Part shown: positions 24,253 to 35,958 of the stretch, piece by piece | Layout: each line of letters begins with the position of its first letter | How positions within the stretch are numbered: the first letter of the stretch is position 1 | Assembly (NCBI GenBank): GCA_000149265.1 | Contig: CH002036.1 | Coordinates: forward strand, 541,578 to 605,577 | Reading direction: 5' to 3' | Length of the DNA stretch: 64,000 bases | Source of the DNA: Ciona savignyi | Lineage: Eukaryota > Chordata > Ascidiacea > Phlebobranchia > Cionidae | Made by a program: the position numbers and the translations under genes | Notes under the pieces: generated by a model | What the model was told of the DNA's origin: nothing | The model's database searches: none | What the model saw: the letters and a program-made list of their open reading frames with translations, nothing else

Positions 24253-26477
24253 ATGGGTCCCATTTGGAAAAATGGGACACATATTGTTTTTGTCCGTTTT
24301 TTTTTTTCTTTTTTTTTTTTTTTTCTTTTTTTTTTCGTCAAACGCTTGACAGGCATGGCTTGTGGCAACGACATCTACCAGAAGGGTAATGGAATCGCAA
24401 TAAAACTTTGTCGTGTGTTAGATCACATGGTCTAGATGTGCACGGATCAAAATTTTGCGGAATATACTGAGGGGAATTCCCCTGGGAGGTGAAAAACCAA
24501 AACGGTATCTTTTTTTAAAAAAATAGCTTTCTTGGGCATAGCGCTTGAACAACTACTCTAATTTCAATTAGATTTGGTAAACTGTAAGTGCATTAGCCAC
24601 TGATATACCACTTAAAAGAGTTAAAAAAATTACCCAGGGAAATACCCTAAAAATAAGATTTTGTTTTCAAATCATGATTATGACAGGCATGGCTTGTGGC
24701 AACGACACCTACCAGAAGGAGTAATGGAATGGCAAAACAACTTAGTCATTTATTAGACAACATGGTCTAGATGTGCATAAACCGAAATTTTGGGGCATAT
24801 ACCCAGAGGAATTCCCCTTGGAGGTGAAAAACCAAAACGGTATCTTTTTTTAAAAAAATTACCTTTTTTAGGCATAGCGCTTGAACGGCTACTCCAATTT
24901 CAATTAGATTTGGTAAACTGTAAGTGCATTAGCCACTGATATACCACTTAAAAGAATTTAAAAATTTACCTAGGGAAATACCCTAAAATAAGATTTTGTT
25001 TTCAAATCATGATTGTGACAGGCATGGCTTGTGTCAACGACACCTACCAGAAAGAGTAATGGAATGGCAAAACAATTTTGTCCTTTGTTAGACAACATGG
25101 TCTAGATATGCATAAGCCAAAATTTTGGGGCATATACCCAGGGGAATTGCCCTTGGAGGTGAAAAACCAAAACGGTATCTTTTTAAAAAAAATACCTTTT
25201 TTAGGCATAGCGCTTGAACGGCTACTCCAATTTCAATTAGATTTAGTAAACTGTAAGTGCATTAACCATTGATATATCCCTTGAAAGAATTAAAAAAATT
25301 ACCTAGGGAAATACCCTAAAAATAAGATTTTGTTTTCAAATCATGATTGTGACAGGCATGGGTTGTAGCACCGACATCTATCAGAAGGAGTAATGGAATT
25401 GCAATAAAACTTTGTCATTTGTTAGACAACATGGCCTAGATTTGAAAAAACTAAAATTTTGGGTAATATATCCAGGGGGATTTCCCTGAGACGTTAAAAA
25501 CCAAAACAATATTTTTTTCTAAAAAAATGAGCTTTTTTGCGCATAGCTCTTGAACTGTAAATCCAGTTTGAATCAAATTTGATAAAATGTAAGTGCATTA
25601 GTAACTGATTTAACACTTAAAAGAAATAAAAAAATTACCTAGGGAAATACCCTAAAAATAAGCTTTTGTTGTCCAATCATGATTGTGACAGGCATGTCAT
25701 GTCGCCCTGACATCTACAAGAAGAAAAAAAATGTGTGCTCAATCCAACTTTTTTATTTGTTAGACAACATGGCCTAGATATGCAAAAACCAAAATTTTGG
25801 CTAATATATCTAGAGGAATTCCCCTGAGACGTTAATAACCAAAACGCTATTTTTGCATATCGCTTAAACGGCAGCTCCAATTTGAATCAGATTTGGTAAA
25901 AGGTTAGACATTTAAACACACTGTTCCAATTAAAAAAATCATTTATTAGGGTATTTCCCTTTAAAACGCAGATATTTTCCTGAATTATGATTGTGACAGG
26001 CATGNNNNNNNNNNNNNNNNNNNNNNNNNNNNNNNNNNNNNNNNNNNNNNNNNNNNNNNNNNNNNNNNNNNNNNNNNNNNNNNNNNNNNNNNNNNNNNNN
26101 NNNNTTAAGAATTGTTATACAACATAACCCACATAGGTAAAAACAGAAACGTACGTACTAAACCCAGTAGAAACTTATCTAATAAACCCAGTAATTCCCT
26201 GAAACCACGAAAAACGCTTAAAAGAAAGCTTTTATTTAAAACATTTGTGGTGAAATGTTCGTAAATCTAACACGATTGTTCTTTTTTTATCTACACATGG
26301 AGAAGAAGTTTGGTTTGATAACTATGGGACCCATGCGTTTATGCTTGCAGAAACAAACTACATACTCAGTGTATAAAATACAAAATGTGGTTAGGGACCC
26401 TGTATAGCATGAATATATGGCATACAACATGTGTTTTACGAATGGTGGTGGTTAAACACGTGGTTGACACTCTCTAG
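24253..26477 (+). mobile_element. Helentron-like element HINE-2, adjacent to HINE-1
   Basis: It has the same termini as HINE-1, separated from it only by TT at 24251-24252. At least five core units start at 24348, 24682, 25017, 25351 and 25687, with a further partial unit at 25995. The assembly gap 26005-26104 lies in the core-to-tail transition. It ends CTCTCTAG followed by TT at 26478-26479, where the duplicated host sequence resumes (tatttttctttt). Confidence 0.72.
26005..26104. other. Assembly gap (100 N)
   Basis: It lies inside HINE-2 and probably reflects the tandem repeat. HINE-1 at about 23762-23840 is the equivalent sequence. Confidence 0.95.
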
Positions 26478-27084
26478 TTTATTTTTCTTTTATTAAAGAA
26501 ATAACGAAAATGGCAAACTTTAAAATGGAAGCCGAATGAAACGGCAACAATTCTGTAATAAAAAAACACGTCGGCTAAATACACATGATATTAAGTTAGA
26601 AAAAAACAGATGTTGCCGTTAAAGCTGATATTTAATTTTAATGGTTAAAGACTTGACAAAAAGTAAGTAAAATGATATACATTCTTCAGAAAATTTGAAA
26701 TAATAAAATCAAAGGCTTAAGACAAGCCTAGTCCAGAACATGACACGGTGGTCAAGTAATTAACTGACTCTTTTTTGAATGTTTTGTGATACCTACTCGT
26801 GTTGTAATAAGCAATCACATGCAACTGGGATATCCATCTTCCGGTTCGTATTTGTAAGTTTATCGAACAACTGAATTTCATAATAAATCGGCCTCGGAAT
26901 TTCATAATAAATCGGCCTCGGTCGGAAGGGGTAGCAGCTGGTGGCATGCTGCTCGACAGCGACTTGGACAAACCGCGAGAGAAAGCATTCCCCACCTCCC
27001 ACAATCATGTGGGGCGGTCTCCCACGAAAGATCGGGGGAAGTATATCTTGTAGCCCCGAAGTGGGTTAATCTCCGGCACCTACC

Positions 27085-27340
27085 ATAAGATATTCATGTT
27101 TATCCCTGTGAATTGTGAAAACGAAAGGGACGTTTACACAAGGGTAATCGTCAGATTAACTTGCGTCCGCCGTCGCGTTACAGAGATTTTGCGGTTTATT
27201 GTGCTTGATGGAGATGTTCCTTAAATTTATCTATTAGGTTTAGACAATGTTTGTGAAGTACCTTCCCAAAGACAAAACCGACTGTCTAGCGGCCAATTTT
27301 GAAACTTCAACCTTTCGGCTGAAAAGCGACACACCAAGAA
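27085..27340 (-). repeat. SINE-A copy
   Basis: This is a diverged minus-strand copy (gatattcatgtttatccctg through cctttcggctgaaaagcgac). Confidence 0.65.
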
Positions 27341-28029
27341 ACAAGAAAATCAGTTGGACAATGACAGCATAAAGGACGTTTTATTTTATTGGGCTATTCA
27401 ATAAGGTCGTTTAAGCCATAGAGATACTAATATACACTAGAGGCGGCATTACTGTTGCGTAATTGTTGTCACCATGGTGGCCGCCATTTTGAAGCTTTGC
27501 ACGGCAAGAGTTCCAGCACGTGTTGGTAAGGATTTACCCAGGTATGGTAAATAGTTAATAAATGTGCAGTGAACTTGTTTTCTGATATACATGCTTTGAT
27601 GATATATATTAGTTGTTAATTAAGTTTTAAACCTTATTTCATATAAAAAAGGTTTTTAATTCGCCTGAGAGTGGGCTAGGCCACCGCGTATACCGGAGTA
27701 CCGGTACGCACTCTTGCATAGGCTTACGTACGTACACGGACCACTTTTTCAGATATTTCAAATGCACAACAAAGATAAATTAAAACTGGTTAAAACGTCA
27801 TTGAATGATTAACTAAAAAATCTGTAGGCTACAAACTGGTTGCCAGCAGATTCGCATTTGGAAGACATTCTGACTAGATTTTTGCACTGTTGTTCAAATT
27901 TTAAATGGAAGGATTTCAAGAATTAAAATAAAAACTTTTCACTCTGCAGGTGTGTTAGAACACTGAGATGAGTATGAAGCTTTGGTCATGTTCTGGAGCT
28001 ACTGTGGTGTTCATTGGTACTCTTAATTC

Positions 28030-28552
28030 ATTTACACAGGTACTCCTAATTTATTTAACATACTCTGGTTGCTCCCACAGCCATCACAAGTTAATGAACA
28101 AACTACTATGTTATTGTCATGCAGCGGGACAACATCTTAGCATTACTTCGGCAACAGTTTTTCCAGACAAGCCATCAGTGAAGAAATAAGCTTTTGGAAT
28201 TTTCCAGTTTGCATTTATTGGAACCAGCATAAACACAAGGGCGTTTGCTGCAACAGGTAGTGAATTATCTAAATTTTATAAATCCTGTGTACTCCTTCCC
28301 ATTCCATTCCACTTGCTTTTTGATTGCAATCTCATCCAATATAAGTGAATAATATAATTTGTAATCCAGGTTGGCTTGCTTGTTTTTAATGGTTTCAATG
28401 GATTCTGCAGTAATTCCAGGATTACCTTCAAAGACAGATAACCACTTTGTCAAAGTTCTGGGCGTGGTAATGTTAGGTGTTTTCGATTGAATTGGTAGGC
28501 TTTTGGGGAGTATGTATGAAAAGTCGTTGCATATTTTTTTTGTGTATTTCAC
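28030..28552 (-). pseudogene. P-element (THAP9-like) transposase remnant
   Basis: The minus strand reads segments typical of the P/THAP9 transposase catalytic core. These are RTLTKWLSVFEGNPGIT and LDEIAIKKQVEWNGKEYTGF, then NALVFMLVPINANWKIPKAY and FFTDGLSGK, then in another frame SLTCDGCGSNQSMLNKLG. A stop at 28267-28265 and a frameshift near 28140 break the frame, and the THAP-domain region is not seen. The product would be non-functional. Confidence 0.82.
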
Positions 28553-28994
28553 TTTTTACCACTTTTTATTGAGATGTGTGTACTAAATAGTTCCATCGGC
28601 AGTATCTCCAAAGTTTAAGGTCAATATGCCAAATGGCTTGTCTACTAGGAATCTGTTATTTTTGGTTTTTAGAAACAGCTACTTTAACTTGTTTTGTAGC
28701 CCTGCATTTCTGCACAAGTAACACTTTTTTGTTTTTCTATTTTGATTAACTTCTGTTTTATGTTTTTTTATCTTTTGTTTTGGACTACCAGTATTACAGT
28801 AGTTGTGATCTTACAGTTCAACTTCGTGTATGTGGTATATTTGTATAATATTATTAAACAATGTACCTGTGAAAAATCTACTTTGCAGTCTTGATTTGTC
28901 GTTTTATGCAACCCCAAGCAGAACAAGAAATAATCATTTCCGCTACCGGTACTGTTATTATTTTCTAAAACTAAAAGTGCGAATTTAAGTTTAA

Positions 28995-30817
28995 CTAGAG
29001 AGTGTCAACCACGTCTTACCAACCACTCTTTGTAAAACACATGTTGTATGCCGTATATTCATTGCTACAGGGTCCCTAACCACATTTTGTATTTTATACA
29101 CTGAGTATGTAGTTTTTGTTTCTGCAAGCATAAACGCATGGGTCCCATAGTTATCAAACCAAACTTCTTCTTCGTGTGTAGGTAAAAAAAGAACAATCGT
29201 GTTAGATTTACAAAGGTTTCACCACAAATGTTCTAAATTAAAGCTTTGTTTCAAGTGCTGTATTAAAATGAAGCTAAATTCCTAAAACAGCCCGATTTAG
29301 TTTTCCAAGACTTCGGAGAATTCCCCATGAGCTTGGTAAATAAGTTTCTGTTTTTACATATGTGGGTCATGTTAACTATCAATTCTTAAAGTTTTAATCC
29401 GATTTGACGAATCCTTGTTGGAGATGTCAGTGCAATGTGGCATGCTTGTCACAATCATTAGTCCGGAACATATCTTCGTTTTTAAGAGAGTTACCCTAAG
29501 TAAATGTTTTCTTTCTTTTAAGTGACACAGGGTGGATAACGATCTAGCATTTTTACAAAATCCGGTCAAAATTAGAGCAGCTGTTTAAACGCTATGGCCC
29601 GAAAATCTATTTTTTAGAAAAATAACCGTTTTGGATTTTACCGTCTTAGGGGAATTCCCGTAGATTTATCACCCAAAATTTTTCTACTGCGTATTTAGAC
29701 CATGTTGTTTAACAAATGACCAAGTTTTGTTACTATTCCATTATTCCTTCTGGTAGATGTCAGGGCGTTATGCCATGCCTGTCACAATCATGATTTGAGA
29801 ACAAAATCTTTTTAGGGTATTTTCTTAGATAATTTTTTTTTCTTTTTCTAATAGTTAAATTAGTAGGTAATGCACTTACATTCAACCAAATCCGAATCAG
29901 ATTAAAGCAGCCGTTCAAGCGCTATGCCCAAAAAAGCTAGTTTTTCTAGAAAAAAATAACCGTTTTGGTTTGTAACGTCACAGGGGAATTCCCCTGGATT
30001 TATCACCCAAAATTTTGATTTCTGCATATCTAGACCATGTTGTCCAACAAATCACCGAGTTTCATTGGGATTCCATTAACCCTTCTGGTAGATGTCGGGG
30101 CGACATAGCATGCCTGTCACAATTATCATTTAACAGCAAAAGTTTAATTTTTAGGGTATTTCCCAAGGTAATTTTTTTATTTCTTTTAAGTGTTAAATCA
30201 GTGACTAGTGCACTAACATTCCACCAAATTTTATTCAAATTGGAGCAACCGTTTAAGCGCTATGGCCTAAAAAGCTATTTTTGTAGAAAAAAATGACCGT
30301 TTTGGTTTTTAACGTCCAAGGGGAATTCCTCTAAATTTATTACCCAAAATTTTGGTTTCTGCATATCTAGGCCATTTTGTCTAAAACATTACCAAGTTTC
30401 ATTGCGATTCCATTATTCCTTCTGGTAGATGTCGGGGCGCCATGCCATGCCTGTCACAATTATCATTTAACAGCAAAAGTTTAATTTTTAGGGTATTTCC
30501 CTAGGTCATTTTTTTATTTCTTTTAAGTGTTAAATCAGTGACTAGTGCACTAACATTTCACCAAATTTGATTCAAATTGGAGCAGCCGTTCAAGCGCTAT
30601 TGCCTAAAAAGCTAATTTTTTAGAAAAAATGACCGTTTTGGTTTTTAACGTCCAAGGGGAATTCCCCTAAATTTATTACCTAAAACTTTGGTTTCTGCAT
30701 ATCTAGGCCATGTTTTCTAAAAAATTACCAAGTTTCATTGCGATTCCATTATTCCTTCTGGTAGATGTCGGGGCGCCATGCCATGCCTGTCAAGCGTTTG
30801 ACGAAGAAAAAAAAAAG

Positions 30818-30849
<32 letters not shown>

Positions 30850-30893
30850 CGGACAAAAACAATATGTGTCCCATTTTTTCAAATGGGACCCAT
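28995..30893 (-). mobile_element. Helentron-like element HINE-3, nested in the P element
   Basis: This is a reverse-orientation copy. The plus strand starts ctagagagtgtc, passes four or five ~333-bp core units and a poly-A tract (30806-30850), and ends aaatgggacccat. AA lies on both plus-strand sides (TT on the element strand), as for HINE-1 and HINE-2. Because it interrupts the P element, it inserted later. Confidence 0.72.
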
Positions 30894-31539
30894 AACAAGT
30901 ATAGGATACACATGTTTATTGGGCCCACGCGCCCAATGTTTGGTTATTAAAGCTATAGAAGTGTATTGCATACGGTGGAGGGTTTCGATCTTGCACCTTT
31001 CCGGCTGGTGGTCCAAGGGGCTAATGTTGGTACAGTTCTATAATATAACGTGGCAACGTAAAGTGCCGTTTGCGTCAAATACAGAAACACTAAAACATTG
31101 GGTATATTTTTCGGGGTATATTTCAAAGAGAGTGTCTGAGTGGTAGGTATTAAAATAGGTCACAACTTTAAACGTTTCTGTGGACTTGTTTCGCACGAAG
31201 AAATCGTTGACGACTTGAACGTCGTCTGGTCCAGTGTTGCGCATATATTTTTTATTTAATAAATATGCTGCATTTAAAATGCAAAAGTTTAATAAATTTA
31301 TTTCTAAAAATATGGAAAAGAAAGTTTAGTAGTAAGAATTATTTATTTTCTCTTAAAACTCCGCTCAAAAGTACGTTCAGTTAAATACCAATTATAAAAA
31401 AATTAAACCATTATTTGAATGGCAACACAGCTATTGCACGGCAAATGCATTCATTTTACAACAATGCAGCATTATCAATTATTTAACAAAGGCCACTCTA
31501 GTGTATATTAGTATCTCTATGGTTTAAGCAACGTTTTTG

Positions 31540-31730
31540 TACGGAAATGGTCGTCAGATTACCTCGAGCCCAATGTCGGGTTACCAAAGGTCGGAGATTT
31601 GCAGCGTGTCGTGCAGAATACAAGATAATGAAATAGCTAAAATACCCTAACCTTCACGAGATAATTTATAATTTAGCCTTTCGATTACTCTTTTTGCGTT
31701 TTCCCACTTACGAGGATAAAACACAAACAC
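31540..31730. repeat. SINE-A fragments, rearranged
   Basis: A minus-strand middle segment (cgtcagattacctcgagccc) is followed by a plus-strand tail-like segment (gcgttttcccacttacgagg). The copy is broken and partly inverted. Confidence 0.45.
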
Positions 31731-31843
31731 CCCTTTTAATGTGGCCAAGCTATGAATGTAATGACACATTCAGTGCAATTATTTCAGAATATGAAGACTA
31801 AACGCATAATTTCAATTTAATATGACTTTACCTTCGGCTTTCC

Positions 31844-32731
31844 GGTAAGCACTTAATGTACATCAAACTGAGGCTACAGCTGATCGACATTTGTGACGTC
31901 ATACAGTAGCTTATGGGAAGTGCTGATGTATTATGGGTAATTTTTTCCTAGTAGAGAGTTGTTCATGCGAAACGACAAGTAACTTGTGGAAACACATGGT
32001 GTATTGTGGATTATATCTACCGGTATATATCTAGCGCGCTTCTGTATGAAGATTTTAAAACATTTCGAAATGTGATGGGTGCTAAACCAAATGCTGGGTA
32101 TTCAGTGGTGTGCTTAGTCTATGCACTGCACACGCTATTTATTCTATGAAACTGCACACACTATTTGCGTGAAAACTAACTCTAAGCCTGAACCCCAACC
32201 CAAACGCTAATCTCTACCTGAACACCAATGCTAACCCAATCAGTCAACCATGGGGTTATTGTGCATTGGTATTGATATAATACCGGTATTAAATTTGCGG
32301 TAGCCTACCTCTAAATACTACAGGATCGCTTGGATTGCATGGATCGCTTACTATACTTCGTAATTACAAAATCTATAATATTAATGTTAGGGTTGGGGTT
32401 AAAGTTAGTTCTGGGGTTGAGATTAGTGTTAGGGACAGGGTAAGAATTACTTTCCATAGCAATCTAAGTGAATCAAGCGCTCCAAGCGATCCCGTGGTAT
32501 TTAGAGGCACCCTTTAATTTGTGAATTTTCTGGATATTGATCAAGGAGATGCGGTTTTAAAATCATCTTTGCCGATATACAGTTTTAAAAGAAGAGAATC
32601 GGCCTAAAAAAAGAAAAAAATATTTAAAAAAATTACGCACAACACACCAGGGAGTTCCGACAAGCGACTCAGTGACGTCACAAATGTCGATCAGCTGTAG
32701 CCTCAGTTTGATGTACACTTAAGTGCTTACC
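31844..32731. mobile_element. Inverted-repeat DNA element (~890 bp)
   Basis: Its ends, 31844-31900 and 32675-32731, are near-perfect inverted repeats of about 58 bases beginning GGTAAGCACTTAA and containing TACAGCTGATCGACATTTG. Weaker complementarity runs on to about 80 bases. It interrupts unit 3 within the ccttccgctttccaac sequence seen in unit 1, and GCTTTCC is found on both sides. The centre holds CTAACCC-like and GGGTTAG-like degenerate runs in opposite orientation. No transposase is visible, so it is a MITE of hAT-like or related type. Confidence 0.62.
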
Positions 32732-33724
32732 CGCGCTTTCCAACTTTCGCTGGCGTCTGTAACTAGAACGGATGACACCAAGCACATCAACACAAATAGG
32801 GAAAATACAATTTCTCTGCAAAATATTTTTTATATTACTCATTCGGGTTTCATTGTTCCGGTTAGCTTGCAAACTTATTTGACTTTATTTACCATATTTT
32901 TCTTGTTTCTTTTCACCTTTACAATTTCGTTTAAGTTTAATCTCCACTTTTTGAATGGTCATTTATCCAATACGGCGTTCTTTTATAGCAGGAGAATATA
33001 ACGATACATGGTTTTCGTTTTAAGGACATTTTGCTAATTCTCCCATGTTAATTACTTACTTGTTTTTTTCCCATTTTTTTATCTTATGATCAGTTGCACC
33101 AGCAAAAAGGGTACATATGCCAACCTACTCAGGTATAGTAGCGTAACTTAAAACCGTCCCAATAAATTGATAGGTTAGATATAACTTACCCGAACCAGGA
33201 ATAAAGATAATTATCGCTGTTTTGGGGAAAATTTTAAAAACGTCATTATTTCGGGTTTCAACCTTTTGTTTTTATTCGATTGTTAAACAAGAAACGACAT
33301 TTGTTTTGTGTCTCCACTCACAGTCTGATACATGATCTCCAACGAAACTGCCAAGAACTCCTTTACATCCATTGTGTTTTAGTAAATGTCGGTAGAAACT
33401 ACACACCCACACGCTGTTCAGTTCTTGACTGAGGGATAGCAGGACAGAATAAGGTAAGAAAATTTACATCAGTTCTCTTAAGTATCCAACGATTAAGTGG
33501 ACGATTAAATTTTAAACAGTTATTATAGCACAATATGACCAACAGTGTATATAGGCTACGGTGTTATATTTTCAGTGAAATTGTTTTTGAAGATTACTAT
33601 AAATACTTTCTTTAGTTAGGGAGAAATACGTAACTGTGCCAGTTAACTCAGTGCATAGTTCATGTCGTCTTTTGAATAATGTTTTAAACACATTAAATTT
33701 ACTCCGTTTTTCTCTTTGTGTAAT

Positions 33725-34265
33725 ATTTGTGACAGGCATGTCTGGCCCCCCGTTGATCGGCAAGAATGGATTATTTAATCAGGTTTAAAGTTGTAGTAAT
33801 GTTAACTGGTATGTTAATCATTTGCATGAACAATTTATTTAACAAAAACTCAAAGGGTAATTCCCGTCAGGTTAAAATATGTAAAAAGTTTTTAATTTTT
33901 GTTTATAATTTGATACCCGATATCTCGTGACTGAAAAGAACCATTGATACAAAGAACTGTTCAATATTTCTGCAAAACCTTGTGAAACTAAAGCCAACTT
34001 TAACAGTTTGCTGTCTCTCATATAAAATACGCATTGGAAAATCTAGAGCAATTATTAAAGGGGAATTCCCGGCAGTCGAAACATGCAATAAGCAGTCCGG
34101 TTTACGGCAGCCGATATCGCAAGACATAAAATAAATTATATTTTGAGGCAAATATGCAGAAAAAATTATATTGGTATATATAGTAAATTGCTATTTGTAT
34201 GGGTAAATTTGTTACTGTTAAAATTATGTTTACAAATAATGGTGGTTAACACGTGTTTGGCAATT
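33725..34265 (+). mobile_element. Diverged HINE remnant
   Basis: The pieces gtgacaggcatg, ggggaattccc and gtggttaacacgtgtttggc occur in HINE order but are strongly diverged, and no intact termini remain. Confidence 0.45.
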
Positions 34266-34447
34266 TTTCGTTACTTGTTTATTAACACTGTTAAAATACT
34301 CGCATAAATATATATTTATACACAGTTTCTATAACATTTAAAATAAAAAAGAAGATGAAAAAAATAGGAAAAAGTAAAGAAACATATCAGTAAAGGGGTT
34401 TTGTTAGGTCATATTGCGTATAGCGTATAAGAATCCAGGTCAAGTTG

Positions 34448-35920
34448 TCAGCAGAAACAAGTATATGGTACAAGAACAGCCTCGTTGTATAAAGATCGCA
34501 CTGTTCTGTACTCTGTTCCTGCTGCATACCTGTAAAGTATATTACAACTTTATAGCAGGTCTAGCTATATGAGATTTATTTGCTTTATAGAAGGCAAAAC
34601 TACAATAGTTAAAACACAGTAAATATACGCTTTGTAACATATAAAAAACTAGTCTTTAAACCTTATATTTCTTTTAAGCCTAAACAATTTCAAATGTTTG
34701 AAAACTAAGAGGCTTAAGTCTAAATTTGCAAAGATAAGTTGTTGGCGGGACAATTGGACTATCACGTACAAATATGATGTATCAGCAATTCCATTTCTAC
34801 CATATGTTCAAAGTAGCACAGATTTCTTGTATATTTAAATTTCTATACAAAACATTAAAATAATTTTATATTATATACTTATTTAGTTTTATTTTCGAGT
34901 TAAGTTTTTATAAACCATAATAGGATCGTCACTAATAACGTTTTTTGTATTAAAATCGGTATATGTATCGTTTTTCTAACCATTCGGCAACACCATTCAT
35001 TTTATTTACTTACAGATATCTCAGTACTTACTGTCTCGGTCTTGGGCCACGTATCGAGCATAGACCACATGTTGGTCCTTTGAAACTGAAGCCTTTACAC
35101 TTGTAAGTATGTTCAGTCCAATTCATTTCAATATCGTTGTCCAGTCGTCGGCATCTAGACCCGAACAAATATTTTTTCATGATTTCTTTTCCACAATTAT
35201 AAACACATTCCAAAGTAACTAATAGTGTTTTATACAGCTCACTTTTAAAACTAGAAGCGCCAGTCTTAAACCAGCGAATGTCAATAATTGTTTTACTTTT
35301 GTTTAAATGTAACCTCTAAAATCTGGTTGACATTACAATATATAGGAAGTTATCATTAAAATTATATTTTTTATACCGAGGTAAGTTTCGATCGACCTCG
35401 TCAGTGAAAACCATATTTATAAATATGGAGTAGTATATAAATCGGTCACTTTAACCATTTGGCCACACAAACGTAAAACACGCTACATATATAAGGGGTT
35501 GTCACTAAAACACACATTACAAAAGGGGTTTTGATTTAAACACAACAAAGAGCCGCATTAAAAATGGTATAAAGTTGTATTCTTGGTTCACATTGAGATA
35601 ATAACTATATCGAACAGCAAAGTACCTGTCCTCAACGACATTAACATGTCTCGCTCTGGATATTTGTTGTCCATTTGTTATCGAGTCGGGTAACCCAGCA
35701 CAGAGAATCAAAATCGCAATAACAACCACTTTCATCTGCGTTAAATGATAAATTCTTAAATAACCAACACAAAAAACTTTGATTCTAAACTTTAACGATT
35801 GCAATTGTAGCCTACGAGTCGTAGGTATTATCTTACCTTTGTAGAAGTTTTCTATTTTTTCAATTCGAACTTTAGTAAAAGTCTTGTACCAGTTCTTATT
35901 TATCTCGTTGTATTACTAAT
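34448..35920 (-). CDS. Secreted six-Cys peptide family 1, copy 3
   Basis: The non-coding first exon ends at 35837 (donor GTAAGA). Coding exons are 35735-35626, 35154-35032 and 34529-34448. The product is 104 aa and is intact. The signal peptide MKVVVIAILILCAGLPDS is followed by QISRARHVNVVED and then the six-Cys region. That region contains one N-glycosylation sequon (NWT), GPTCGLC, RGPRPRQYAAGTEYRTV and a terminal TCFC. The Cys exons are almost identical to those of copies 1 and 2, although the introns have diverged widely and picked up other SINE-B insertions. This contrast points to purifying selection. A poly(A) signal is at 34278-34283. Confidence 0.78.
34905..35000 (-). repeat. SINE-B copy
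   Basis: This reverse-orientation tRNA-like fragment (aaaccataataggatcgtcac, taaccattcgg) lies between the two Cys exons of family-1 copy 3. It is not at the same position as in copies 1 and 2. Confidence 0.55.
35370..35480 (-). repeat. SINE-B copy
   Basis: This reverse-orientation fragment (accgaggtaagtttcgatcg through taaccatttggccacac) lies in the first coding intron of family-1 copy 3. Confidence 0.55.
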
Positions 35921-35951
35921 CAGTTTGACTCGATATTTAATTCTCGGCCTC

Positions 35952-35958
35952 ATTTATA
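35952..35958 (-). promoter_or_regulatory. TATA box of family-1 copy 3
   Basis: TATAAAT lies in the conserved TATAAATGAGGC block. Just upstream, at about 35970-35990, the plus strand reads GAAACCGAAATGAAACC, which fits the GAAANNGAAA core of interferon-regulatory-factor sites. Copies 1 and 2 keep only GAAATGAAACT. Confidence 0.6.

Larger units (their letters stand above)
13096..26630. repeat. Tandem duplication unit 2
   Basis: This repeats unit 1 in the same order and orientation through 22667. Two adjacent Helentron-like elements (22668-26477) interrupt it, and it resumes at 26480. Net length without the insertions is about 9.7 kb. About 215 bases at 14682-14898 are absent from unit 1 and look like a separate unit-2 insertion. 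Confidence 0.87.
27417..31521 (-). mobile_element. Degenerate P element (THAP9-like)
   Basis: The termini 27417-27442 and 31496-31521 are perfect 26-bp inverted repeats beginning CATAGAGATACTAA. They are flanked by an identical 8-bp duplication GTTTAAGC (27409-27416 and 31522-31529). TIRs of about this length that start with CA, together with 8-bp duplications, are hallmarks of P elements. Transposase remains lie inside on the minus strand. After subtracting the nested HINE-3 the element is about 2.2 kb. Confidence 0.8.

Noticed and set aside
25677..25880. Frame with SQGNSSRYISQNFGFCISR-type sequence, and similar frames at 25078-25272
   Set aside because: They are chance frames in the 333-bp HINE core and are not conserved between core units.
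27473..27530. Frame MVAAILKLCTARVPARVG followed by GTAAGG, resembling a mitochondrial leader exon
   Set aside because: It lies within the P-element end, between the TIR and the transposase remnant, and splicing to the nearest acceptor gives an immediate stop.
27968..28189. 73-codon plus-strand frame
   Set aside because: It is the opposite strand of the degenerate P-element transposase.
30710..30950. Lysine-rich frames
   Set aside because: They are produced by the poly-A tract of HINE-3.
31038..31244. 68-codon minus frame as the THAP part of the P element
   Set aside because: No THAP C2CH signature is visible and the frame shows no similarity I can recognise.
32180..32445. CTAACCC/GGGTTAG-like runs as interstitial telomere repeats
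   Set aside because: They are too degenerate and lie symmetrically inside an inverted-repeat element.
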